A DNA stretch of 6,602 nt from Gammaproteobacteria bacterium (GCA_024280785.1 JAJRPK010000332.1:1-6602), one strand, 5' to 3'. Positions 1-5,526 are shown, counted from the first letter of the stretch. Notes: generated by a model from the sequence alone, not told the origin. Numbers and translations are program-made.

Positions 1-94
1 CACCAAAATCTGACAATCCTGTCTCTTCGATAGCTATATCGTGCAGCGCATCATAGTAATCGCTATAGCGATCAATTTTCGCCAACCTCTTCAT
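1..94 (-). CDS. N-terminus of a probable sulfotransferase-family protein (cut by window edge)
   Basis: The minus strand opens at an ATG (94-92) and stays open to the window edge, giving 31 residues that begin MKRLAKIDRY and reach the motif ETGLSDFG. A good ribosome binding site, GAGGA, lies four bases upstream (complement of 99-103), which supports this start. The 'TGL-x-DFG' motif after an Ala/Ile-rich helix is, from memory, typical of the N-terminus of bacterial sulfotransferase-family proteins (Sulfotransfer_3 type), which transfer sulfate from PAPS to small molecules. The PAPS-binding motifs would lie outside the window, so the family call rests on one short motif. Reality of the gene is well supported by frame, RBS and codon pattern; function is tentative. 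It is divergent from the DUF3179 remnant. A plus-strand frame overlaps it antisense and is judged spurious. Confidence 0.55.
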   Translation of the reverse strand, partial: MKRLAKIDRYSDYYDALHDIAIEETGLSDFG

Positions 95-226
95 CTGTTC
101 CTCGTTATTCAATTATTCTTTTGTTTATTAATCGCGCGTCTACTCATTCAAATAAAACAAACGGCTGTTATTAACGACATCAGCCATACCTTTATAAATA
201 TGAACAATATGACAAATTACGACTAA
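95..226. other. AT-rich spacer between the divergent sulfotransferase-like start and the DUF3179 remnant
   Basis: Apart from the ribosome site at 99-103 serving the leftward gene, I see no convincing element here. A plus-strand frame crosses it and contains a hydrophobic stretch, but it runs antisense to the leftward gene and has no ribosome site. A clear promoter for the leftward gene could not be singled out. Confidence 0.4.
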
Positions 227-603
227 ATCAGGAAACACTATGGCATAGGACTAATTCATTGTGCATTAGCCAAAAAAACCAAAAATGGGGGGCCAGGAAA
301 AGATGGCATTCCTTCTATCGATGAGCCTGAGTTTCTCAGTGCAGCAACGTTCACATCTTTAGCTGCTGATGTCCGAGTACTCGGTTTCAAAAAAAATGGA
401 GAGGCCAGAGCCTACCCCATTAATATTCTTAATTGGCATGAAATCATTAATGATCGTATAGGGGGGGGGGGAATACTGGGGCGCTCGCTTTCACTCTTAA
501 ATATTTCAAGTCATTGTTTTTTAAGAAGTTAAAAGTAAGTGTCCTCGACGATAGCACTAAATTGTATCGTGAACAGCAATACAGACTGTCAAATAGCTCC
601 TAA
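227..603 (+). pseudogene. Decayed DUF3179-family gene remnant
   Basis: Reading from 227 gives GGPGKDGIPSID, then VLGFKKNGEARAYPI and NILNWHEIINDRIGG (to about 466). These match the DUF3179 core as I know it (GGPxxDGIPAL, RVLGxxxNGEARAYPI, ILNWHEIVND). In intact members, GG is soon followed by a segment with CPLCGTG and AF. Here an 11-G tract (461-471) replaces it and the CPLC cysteines are absent. Family-like sequence resumes in another frame from 472 as NTGALAF, then VSVL and LYREQQYRL, the last echoing the family's LYDRQTESL; it stops at TAA 601-603. The current frame stops at 530-532. No good start codon is visible, and TAA 224-226 closes the frame upstream. So the gene lacks a start, has a frame change and an internal deletion, and also lacks the family's C-terminal part. 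DUF3179 function is unknown to me. A sequencing or assembly error at the G tract could exaggerate the damage. Confidence 0.72.
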
Positions 604-634
604 ATATACTTATTGCTCAATGAAATCTTTGAAG

Positions 635-664
635 TTGGTCACTATATTCCAAGAATTTTATATA
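635..664 (+). promoter_or_regulatory. Weak candidate promoter for the GGDEF-EAL gene
   Basis: The 122 bases between the DUF3179 remnant and the GGDEF-EAL gene hold no reading frame of note. The best sigma-70-like pair I can find is TTGGTC (635-640) and TATATA (659-664) with an 18-bp spacer. Both boxes match the consensus poorly, and the region is AT-rich enough to give such matches by chance. Confidence 0.22.
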
Positions 665-725
665 TGAGGGCTAAATTTTACTAGTCTCTATTAAATGGAG
701 CAAAGCATAGAGCGTCATAAGCACC

Positions 726-3011
726 ATGGATAAGCGGCAGAATCTATCGTCAAAAAAGGATCAGCGATTACCTTCAACTCACCTCAACCCTAAGGAAGCA
801 GTGGAAAATACTACCAACGAGCTTTACAAAAGTGAACAGCAATATCCCTCCACGATATACGCGGTCAATGATGGACTGTGGGAGTGGAACTTAGAAGCGG
901 ATGAAGTTTATTACTCTCCCCGCTTACAGAGTATGCTGGGATATAGTGAGAATGGGCTTGGCCATAGACTAACGACTTGGGAGACCATGGTTCACCCGGA
1001 AGATAAAGACCGAGTGCTCGACAAGTTTAAAGATTATGTCTCTGGCCATATAGACTCTTTCGAAATTGAGATGCGTATTAACCATAGGAATGGCCGTGTG
1101 ATCTTTGTGCTAGCCCATGCACTTCGTATTCTACGCGAGTCCGATAGCAAACCCATTCGCCTAATTGGAACGCTCACCAATATAACGGCACGCAAAAAAG
1201 CAGACACATTTAACGAAAAAAATGCCCAAGTTCTGGAGATGATTGCAATAGGCCGTGCCGCCCCGGAAGCCTATAAGGCGATTGCCTTAATGTATGAAGG
1301 TCGTCATCCGGGCCTACGCTGCTCAGTACTCGAATTACACGGTAATAAACTTCTACATGGAGGCGCACCAAGCCTGCCAAAAGAATATTGTGACGCGGTA
1401 AACGGGCTGGAAAATGGACCCGATGTTGGTTCGTGCGGAACCGCAACTTATACCGGTAAGCGCGCCATTACTGAAAATATTGACACCGACCCAAAGTGGC
1501 AAAAAATTAAACATATAGCACTGCCCCATGGTATGCGCTGTTGCTGGTCTGAACCCATTAAAAACTCCTCGGGGAAGGTGCTAGGTGCCTTTGGGATGTA
1601 CTACAATCATCCGGCAGTACCCAATGAAGAAGAATCAAAGGACCTTACTTCTGCAGCAAGGCTAGCGAGCATTGTTATGGAGCGCGATCAAGCTCAAAAA
1701 CAAATACGCACTTTGGCCTATACCGATGAATTAACAGAGCTTCCAAGCCGCGCTTACTTTTACCAAAATCTTGAACGAATAATAAAAGTATCGGATCGGT
1801 ATGATCGCCGCTTTGGCCTTTTATACATTGATTTGGACAATTTCAAAAGCGTTAACGATAGCCTTGGCCACAGTGCTGGCGACCTGTTTCTAAAAGCTAT
1901 TGCAGCTCGCCTGAAAAGTGCTTGTCGGGAAATTGATTTTGTTGCACGCCTAGGTGGCGATGAATTCTGTATTATTGTAGAAGAGGCCGACAGTTGCTCT
2001 ACAACCCATGTTGCCCAGCGCTGTCTCGAAGAGATATCCCAGCCCCTCAAACTCCTAACGAGAAGACTCTCTCCGACCTGTAGTATTGGAATTGCACACT
2101 ACCCGGATGATGGCAAAGATCTATCCTCTTTAACCAAAGCCGCAGATACTTCGCTTTACGCAGCGAAAGAAAATGGCAAGAACCAATATGCCTTTTATAA
2201 ACCAGAACTTACCCAGAAAGCAGAGTACCGATTTCTGGTCGAACAATACCTTCGCGAAGCGATTGAAAATCAGCAACTGACGCTACTCTATCAACCCCAG
2301 ATTAACGTAAGCACCGGTGAAATTGTTGGAGTCGAGGCATTATCACGCTGGCACCACCCGGTACTAGGTCATATTTCCCCCGTTGAATTTATCAACACGG
2401 CTGAAAGAATTGGTATGATTAAACCTCTCACCGAATGGGTACTAATGACAGCCTGCCGTCAGGCTGTTGCATGGAGAGAACAAAGCCTTCCTAATTTGCG
2501 CATGGCAGTGAATATTTCTCCAAGTCATTTTCTCGACAAAGCGATTGTGCCGTTAATCGCACGCACGATTAATGAGACAGGAATCGCGCCAGCTGATTTA
2601 GAACTGGAGATAACTGAAAGTGTGGTGCAGACAGATCAACGCAATCTCTCAATTTTTAAAGACTTGAAAGCGTTAGGAATAAAACTGGCGATCGATGATT
2701 TTGGATCCGGTTATTCGTCCTTTGCATCTCTGAAGCACCTGAATGCTGACCGTTTAAAAATCGACAAACACTTTGTTGATGACATGATATCCGATAAAAA
2801 AGCGATGACTCTTATCAGCTCCATGATAGAAATGGGGCATAAGCTGGGATATGAAATTACGGTAGAAGGTGTAGAAAAATTAGAACAGTTTGATGCTCTC
2901 AAGAAGCTAGCCTGCGAAAATGCGCAAGGATTTTTATTTAGTAAACCCGTCGATTCCAACGAAATAGCATCCTTACTGAACCAACAAAAGCCTCTTGAAT
3001 TGACTGGCTGA
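726..3011 (+). CDS. PAS-GAF-GGDEF-EAL cyclic-di-GMP synthase/phosphodiesterase
   Basis: This is a soluble signalling protein of 761 residues that probably both makes and degrades cyclic-di-GMP. In order: a short polar N-terminus; a PAS_3-type sensor (about 43-158, with WEWNL, LGYS and VHPEDK); a GAF domain (about 165-320, with VGSCGTATYTGKRAI and CCWSEPI); a GGDEF domain (about 328-490); and an EAL domain (about 500-752). The cyclase site GGDEF (410-414) and the inhibitory site RxxD (R401 to D404, five residues before GGDEF) are intact. The EAL domain keeps EAL (537-539), NIS (596-598), ELEITES (625-631), DDFG (657-660), K678, VEGVE (713-717) and QGFLFSKP, so it should hydrolyse cyclic-di-GMP. 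No membrane segment or signal peptide is seen, so it should be cytoplasmic and respond to a ligand through PAS or GAF. The ATG at 726 is the only plausible start, since TAG at 708-710 closes the frame upstream; its ribosome site is weak. It appears monocistronic. Confidence 0.96.
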   Translation: MDKRQNLSSKKDQRLPSTHLNPKEAVENTTNELYKSEQQYPSTIYAVNDGLWEWNLEADEVYYSPRLQSMLGYSENGLGHRLTTWETMVHPEDKDRVLDKFKDYVSGHIDSFEIEMRINHRNGRVIFVLAHALRILRESDSKPIRLIGTLTNITARKKADTFNEKNAQVLEMIAIGRAAPEAYKAIALMYEGRHPGLRCSVLELHGNKLLHGGAPSLPKEYCDAVNGLENGPDVGSCGTATYTGKRAITENIDTDPKWQKIKHIALPHGMRCCWSEPIKNSSGKVLGAFGMYYNHPAVPNEEESKDLTSAARLASIVMERDQAQKQIRTLAYTDELTELPSRAYFYQNLERIIKVSDRYDRRFGLLYIDLDNFKSVNDSLGHSAGDLFLKAIAARLKSACREIDFVARLGGDEFCIIVEEADSCSTTHVAQRCLEEISQPLKLLTRRLSPTCSIGIAHYPDDGKDLSSLTKAADTSLYAAKENGKNQYAFYKPELTQKAEYRFLVEQYLREAIENQQLTLLYQPQINVSTGEIVGVEALSRWHHPVLGHISPVEFINTAERIGMIKPLTEWVLMTACRQAVAWREQSLPNLRMAVNISPSHFLDKAIVPLIARTINETGIAPADLELEITESVVQTDQRNLSIFKDLKALGIKLAIDDFGSGYSSFASLKHLNADRLKIDKHFVDDMISDKKAMTLISSMIEMGHKLGYEITVEGVEKLEQFDALKKLACENAQGFLFSKPVDSNEIASLLNQQKPLELTG

Positions 3012-3132
3012 AACTGTCGATTTAAGAGCTAGCAGCTTTCCAAAATCCATTTGAACAATTACCCTATTTGTTTGTAGAGTGTCGCTAGCGGTGGGTGGCA
3101 CCAACACTTAGCGCCTCAAACGCAGGAATGTG

Positions 3133-3160
3133 ATCAAAGTTACTATCAAAGTTGCTATCA
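3133..3160 (+). repeat. Tandem 12-bp repeat over the vapB -35 region
   Basis: Two adjacent 12-bp units, ATCAAAGTTACT (3133-3144) and ATCAAAGTTGCT (3145-3156), differ at one base and are followed by a partial third unit, ATCA (3157-3160). The second copy overlaps the predicted -35 box, so the repeat could bind a regulator or may simply be a local duplication. Confidence 0.75.
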
Positions 3161-3179
3161 TGCATGGCTGGTATATACT
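3152..3179 (+). promoter_or_regulatory. Predicted vapBC sigma-70 promoter
   Basis: A -35 box TTGCTA (3152-3157) and a -10 box TATACT (3174-3179, five of six consensus bases) are separated by 16 bp. Transcription would start near 3186, giving a leader of under 30 bases before the vapB ATG. The -10 box lies inside the first arm of the inverted repeat below, as expected for an autorepressed toxin-antitoxin operon. Confidence 0.6.
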
Positions 3180-3194
3180 ATTAGATATATACCA
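3169..3194. promoter_or_regulatory. Inverted-repeat operator for VapBC autoregulation
   Basis: The arms TGGTATATA (3169-3177) and TATATACCA (3186-3194) are perfect reverse complements separated by 8 bp. They cover the -10 box and the predicted start of transcription. Known VapB and VapBC complexes bind such palindromes to repress their own operon. That this is the site here is inferred from position and symmetry. Confidence 0.68.
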
Positions 3195-3212
3195 CTATAC
3201 CGAGGTGACGAG

Positions 3213-3446
3213 ATGAGCACACAAATAGCCAAAATATTTATGAACGGGCGCAGCCAAGCTGTCCGCTTACCTAAAGAATACCGCTTTGATACTGAGGAGG
3301 TTTACATTACAAAGCAAGGGGATAACATTATTATCTCGGCAAAAGAACCGACTTGGGATGAGTTTTTTGATTCTAAGTCTGCCTTTGGCCATGACTTTTT
3401 ACAGGAAAGACTTGATGAGCAACCACAGGAAAGGGATTTTGATTGA
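3213..3446 (+). CDS. vapB: VapB-type antitoxin (AbrB/SpoVT fold)
   Basis: This 77-residue protein is the antitoxin of a type II toxin-antitoxin pair. Residues 1-45 form the swapped-hairpin DNA-binding domain, recognised by the signature AKIFMNGRSQAVRLPKEYRF, followed by EEVYITKQGDNIIIS. The acidic C-terminal part (TWDEFFDSK onward, about 47-77) is the expected toxin-binding tail that blocks the VapC active site. The start ATG has a strong site GAGGTGA (3202-3208) just upstream. Its stop TGA (3444-3446) overlaps the vapC start as TGATG, so the two are translationally coupled. It should bind the inverted repeat at 3169-3194 and repress the operon. The length and motif fit the family well, with nothing missing. 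Confidence 0.93.
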   Translation: MSTQIAKIFMNGRSQAVRLPKEYRFDTEEVYITKQGDNIIISAKEPTWDEFFDSKSAFGHDFLQERLDEQPQERDFD

Positions 3447-3847
3447 TGTATATGCTTGATACCAATATTTGTATTTATGTTTTAAAAAATCACTCTGATA
3501 AATTAAGGCACAAATTTAAAGCGACAAAAGATATTTGTATTTCCTCAATTACATATGGGGAACTATGTTTTGGGATAGAAAATGGGAGCGACAATTTAAA
3601 AAAGGAGCGCTGGCGACAACTTGAAATTTTTACACAAAGATTATTAACAGATTCTTTGGATGAAAATACGGGTAAGCACTATGGCTCAATTAGAGCGCAA
3701 CTAAAAAAAGAAGGTACGATTATCGGAAATAATGATCTCTTAATTGCTGCTCATGCTCGAAGTATTGGTGCCGTATTAGTTACAAACAATGTTCGTGAAT
3801 TTAACCGAGTTCCTAAGCTTGAAGTTGAAAATTGGATTTCAGATTAA
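3446..3847 (+). CDS. vapC: VapC-type PIN-domain ribonuclease toxin
   Basis: This 133-residue PIN-domain protein is a Mg-dependent RNase; relatives cleave initiator tRNA or other RNAs, but the target here cannot be read from sequence. I chose ATG 3446, which forms TGATG with the vapB stop and gives the family-typical start MYMLDTNIC; a TTG at 3443 is also in frame. AGGAAAGGGA (3427-3436) can serve as ribosome site. Acidic catalytic residues visible are D5 (in LDTN), E39 (in TYGEL) and D97 (in GNNDLLIAAHA). The end reads AVLVTNNVREFNRVPKLEVENW, the usual C-terminus of this subgroup; where some PIN proteins have another Asp after TN, this one has Asn. The gene looks AT-rich beside the GGDEF-EAL gene, consistent with horizontal transfer of a toxin-antitoxin island. 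Its 3' end is convergent with the VOC gene. Confidence 0.94.
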   Translation: MYMLDTNICIYVLKNHSDKLRHKFKATKDICISSITYGELCFGIENGSDNLKKERWRQLEIFTQRLLTDSLDENTGKHYGSIRAQLKKEGTIIGNNDLLIAAHARSIGAVLVTNNVREFNRVPKLEVENWISD

Positions 3848-3852
3848 TGCTT

Positions 3853-3886
3853 AAAAAACTCATGGGCTCTGATTAAAGCGATGAGT
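3853..3886 (-). terminator. Terminator of the minus-strand VOC operon
   Basis: On the minus strand, ACTCAT (3886-3881) pairs with ATGAGT (3863-3858). An inner GCT/AGC helix adds three pairs after a small bulge, and the hairpin is followed by a six-T tract (complement of 3853-3858, sharing one base with the stem). This is a plausible intrinsic terminator about 50 bases after the VOC stop codon. No equivalent T tract exists for vapC on the plus strand. Confidence 0.5.
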
Positions 3887-3935
3887 GTCCCAGCGTAGTA
3901 CTGGCACGCGTTAGCGCCGCGTCCCAAACAGCAAC

Positions 3936-4331
3936 TTAACTGCTTGCTGGTTGATGAAACTCAATAACATTGTCATCGGGATCTCTAATAAAAAAGAACT
4001 GAGCGCCTTCATATTCAACTTTCTCAGTAATTTCTATGCCCAACGCTTCAATTTTCTTTGAAGCAGATTCTGCATCGGTTACTTCCAATGCTATGTGAGT
4101 ATAACCCGTATGTTTTTTAGAGATATCCATGAGAATATTTTCAGTGCAGCTCATCTCAGCATTTAAAATAAAATTTATATTTACACCTGAAGGGTGCTCC
4201 ATAATAGCAACCGGCTCAGGCCCAACTGGACCCACTAAAAATAGAAACCCTAGCTTTTCATAAAATAAGCGCGTGACGTCTAAGTTTTTGACTCTTAAAC
4301 CCACATGATTAATTCTTTTAATTTCTTTCAT
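3936..4331 (-). CDS. VOC-family (glyoxalase / bleomycin-resistance fold) protein
   Basis: This 131-residue protein has two beta-alpha-beta-beta-beta units: about 5-58 (INHVGLRVKNLDVTRLFYEKLGF) and about 76-128 (GYTHIALEV, then FFFIRDPDDNVIEFHQ). Metal-ligand positions seen in metal-dependent VOC enzymes are occupied by H9, H79 and E124, with E45/H46 in IMEHPSG as a candidate fourth ligand, so a metal-dependent lyase, isomerase, dioxygenase or glutathione transferase activity is possible. The substrate cannot be assigned. The single-domain length is normal for the family, and it should be cytoplasmic. The ribosome site AGGT lies about seven bases before the ATG. It is the last gene of a minus-strand run after the DsbA-family protein and the small membrane protein, with 102 bases and a hairpin separating it from the latter. 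Confidence 0.88.
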   Translation of the reverse strand: MKEIKRINHVGLRVKNLDVTRLFYEKLGFLFLVGPVGPEPVAIMEHPSGVNINFILNAEMSCTENILMDISKKHTGYTHIALEVTDAESASKKIEALGIEITEKVEYEGAQFFFIRDPDDNVIEFHQPASS

Positions 4332-4368
4332 TATGTCTACCTTGAATAATTATGTGGGCAGTTAACGC

Positions 4369-4397
4369 TCAAAGCAGCGGTTTATCCGCTGCCTTGA
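4369..4397. repeat. Intergenic inverted repeat (hairpin) between small membrane gene and VOC gene
   Basis: Twelve-base arms (4369-4380 and 4386-4397) pair at 11 of 12 positions around the loop TTTAT; the core is GCAGCGG/CCGCTGC. No long T run follows on either strand, so it is not a canonical terminator. It could cause partial termination or stabilise an mRNA end. Its TCAA-GCAGCGG / CCGCTGC-TTGA layout, with unpaired bases in the arms, resembles the inner part of an integron attC site, but the flanking core sites fit poorly. Confidence 0.6.
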
Positions 4398-4433
4398 CTT
4401 GTATGTTCGAGATTCACTGTAGACACCTCAATG

Positions 4434-4595
4434 CTACTTTTTTGGTTTAGAAAACAAAACAAATGGAATTGCAAAGGGGCCAAACAACGCGCCCATTAGC
4501 ACCCAGAATGATGTATTAGATTTTCTTTTTGCCGCGATATAGTAACAAAGTAATATGCAAATAATGGCAATGAATAAATAGATTATTGGCGACAT
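4434..4595 (-). CDS. Small membrane protein, 53 residues
   Basis: The ATG (complement of 4593-4595) opens a 53-codon frame ending in TAG (complement of 4434-4436). A GAGG-type ribosome site lies about ten bases upstream. Residues 3-21 form a strongly hydrophobic membrane helix (PIIYLFIAIICILLCYYIA), followed by a short basic stretch AAKRKSN. A second segment of about 30-48 carries FWVLMGALFGPFAIPFVLF and ends KPKK. The pattern 'basic linker, aromatic residue, G-x-LFGP-x-A' is, from memory, common in small two-helix inner-membrane proteins and C-terminal modules of unknown function. It starts 26 bases after the DsbA-family stop codon, so cotranscription is very likely. No function can be assigned. 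Short genes like this fall below common annotation cut-offs. Confidence 0.77.
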   Translation of the reverse strand: MSPIIYLFIAIICILLCYYIAAKRKSNTSFWVLMGALFGPFAIPFVLFSKPKK

Positions 4596-4621
4596 TGAGT
4601 GATTACCTCATCATGTTAGCT

Positions 4622-5281
4622 TTAGCACCAACTTGCCTCATCTGGTGGATTCTTCAATAGTTCCTCTATGTTAGCAAAAAGCACACGGTAACCTACATTG
4701 CCGTACAATGTTTGACGTCCTCCGTCAATGACATATGACGGGCTGCCTTTTATACCCTGCTGGCTCGATTTCTGATAATCATGCATTAATGCTGCCATAG
4801 CTGAACCGTTGTGAATACTTGCATTGATTATATTCATGTCTAGGTCAGCTGATTCAACCAAATCACAAAGAGCTTCAAGATCGCCAATATCGAGAGCATC
4901 TACAAAAAATGCAGACCGAATTTTTAAGGCCATATCTATACTTCTATTTTTGTCGTAAGTTATCTCAATAGCTTTGAGAACCAAATGAGCATTGGCAGAA
5001 GTACTTGGCCTAACTTCTGTCCAAATTTTAGAATTACAGGGAGTCTCTTCAAAGGCTGATGCCGATTGTTGTACATGTTCTGCAAAACCATCATATCCGC
5101 CTTTTTGTTTCCATTGCGTATCCATTTTAGTAGCCACATCGCCGAACACATCAACATAGTAGTATCGAAAATCAATTTTGTTTTCCAATTTTTTATTCAG
5201 TTCTTCCATACGACGCTGTGCGATCCATGCCCAAACACAAAGAACGTCAGTATAATAATCAATGATCAGAGGTCTATTCAT
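4622..5281 (-). CDS. DsbA-family (thioredoxin-fold) protein, FrnE/HCCA-isomerase-like
   Basis: This 219-residue protein has the DsbA-like thioredoxin fold with a helical insertion. It starts PLIIDYYTDVLCVWAW, where C15-V-W-A18 occupies the CxxC place, so only the first cysteine remains. The cis-proline loop is seen as KGSPSYVIDGG (P181), followed by GRQTLYGNVGYRV. It ends with a lone C-terminal Cys in ASWC (C219); further cysteines are C82 and C139. No signal peptide is visible, so it is probably cytoplasmic, unlike periplasmic DsbA. From memory, close relatives share both CVWA and the terminal SWC, so the missing cysteine seems a subgroup trait. A monothiol, glutathione-linked transferase or isomerase role is possible, as in 2-hydroxychromene-2-carboxylate isomerases, but the substrate is unknown. 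AAGG precedes the ATG. It heads the run with the small membrane protein and VOC gene. Confidence 0.85.
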   Translation of the reverse strand: MNRPLIIDYYTDVLCVWAWIAQRRMEELNKKLENKIDFRYYYVDVFGDVATKMDTQWKQKGGYDGFAEHVQQSASAFEETPCNSKIWTEVRPSTSANAHLVLKAIEITYDKNRSIDMALKIRSAFFVDALDIGDLEALCDLVESADLDMNIINASIHNGSAMAALMHDYQKSSQQGIKGSPSYVIDGGRQTLYGNVGYRVLFANIEELLKNPPDEASWC

Positions 5282-5314
5282 GGGAACCTTTAACAGCTAA
5301 TTCAACGACAAAGG

Positions 5315-5338
5315 TGCGCATATACACCTTGCGCATAT
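5315..5338. repeat. Direct repeat TGCGCATAT in the DsbA-gene leader
   Basis: TGCGCATAT occurs at 5315-5323 and again at 5330-5338, a 15-bp period. It is interlocked with a short inverted repeat, AAGGTG (5311-5316) and CACCTT (5325-5330). It lies in the predicted untranslated leader upstream of the DsbA-family gene and may be a regulator site or an RNA structure. Confidence 0.5.
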
Positions 5339-5355
5339 TTCGGTTATTAAAACTA

Positions 5356-5367
5356 TTCATTAATGAA
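5356..5367. promoter_or_regulatory. Palindromic candidate operator TTCATTAATGAA
   Basis: This is a perfect 12-bp palindrome. It abuts the predicted -10 box of the minus-strand promoter and would cover its transcription start, a classical repressor position. Which regulator binds is unknown. Confidence 0.45.
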
Positions 5368-5395
5368 AAATAGCTTGTTTTCAACGACTTGGCAA
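5367..5395 (-). promoter_or_regulatory. Predicted promoter of the DsbA-small membrane-VOC run
   Basis: On the minus strand, TTGCCA (complement of 5390-5395, five of six consensus bases) and TATTTT (complement of 5367-5372, four of six) are separated by exactly 17 bp. It lies just downstream of the amidohydrolase terminator, as expected for a fresh transcription unit, and leaves a leader of about 80 bases. Confidence 0.5.
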
Positions 5396-5413
5396 CCCAC
5401 GAATTTCCCTCTT

Positions 5414-5447
5414 AAAAACTATGCGGCAGCTTGGCCGCATAGTTTTT
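5414..5447. terminator. Bidirectional intrinsic terminator after the amidohydrolase gene
   Basis: The arms AAAAACTATGCGGC (5414-5427) and GCCGCATAGTTTTT (5434-5447) are perfect 14-bp reverse complements around the loop AGCTTG. Each strand ends the hairpin in a five-T tract. It sits about 80 bases after the amidohydrolase stop on the minus strand and would insulate the DsbA operon from readthrough. Confidence 0.92.
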
Positions 5448-5526
5448 GGTTCGACTACAAAAAATGCGTTAAAAAACATTAGCCTGACAACTCCGTCGCT
5501 GAACTCTGGATAACACGAAAGCTTGC

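Noticed and set aside
59..72. Perfect 14-bp palindrome ATCGCTATAGCGAT
   Set aside because: It falls inside the coding part of the leftward gene (codons for DRYSD), where codon usage can explain it; no second copy was noticed.
41..226. Plus-strand 61-codon frame with a hydrophobic stretch
   Set aside because: It lies antisense to the start of the leftward gene, lacks a ribosome site and does not resemble a known family. It shares the frame of the DUF3179 relic but is separated from it by TAA 224-226, so a decayed signal peptide cannot be shown.
1210..2959. Minus-strand frames inside the GGDEF-EAL gene
   Set aside because: They are shadows of a well-supported coding gene, with no ribosome sites or family resemblance.
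3012..3076. Possible terminator after the GGDEF-EAL gene (AGAGCT-AGC-AGCTTT, about 3025)
   Set aside because: The stem is about six pairs including a G-U pair, the loop is three bases, and no T run follows.
3131..3160. CRISPR-like short tandem repeats before vapB
   Set aside because: Only two 12-bp units abut without spacers; this is a promoter repeat, not an array.
5066..5293. Plus-strand frames opposite the DsbA-family gene and the amidohydrolase
   Set aside because: They are antisense to genes with clear conserved motifs and have no family resemblance of their own.
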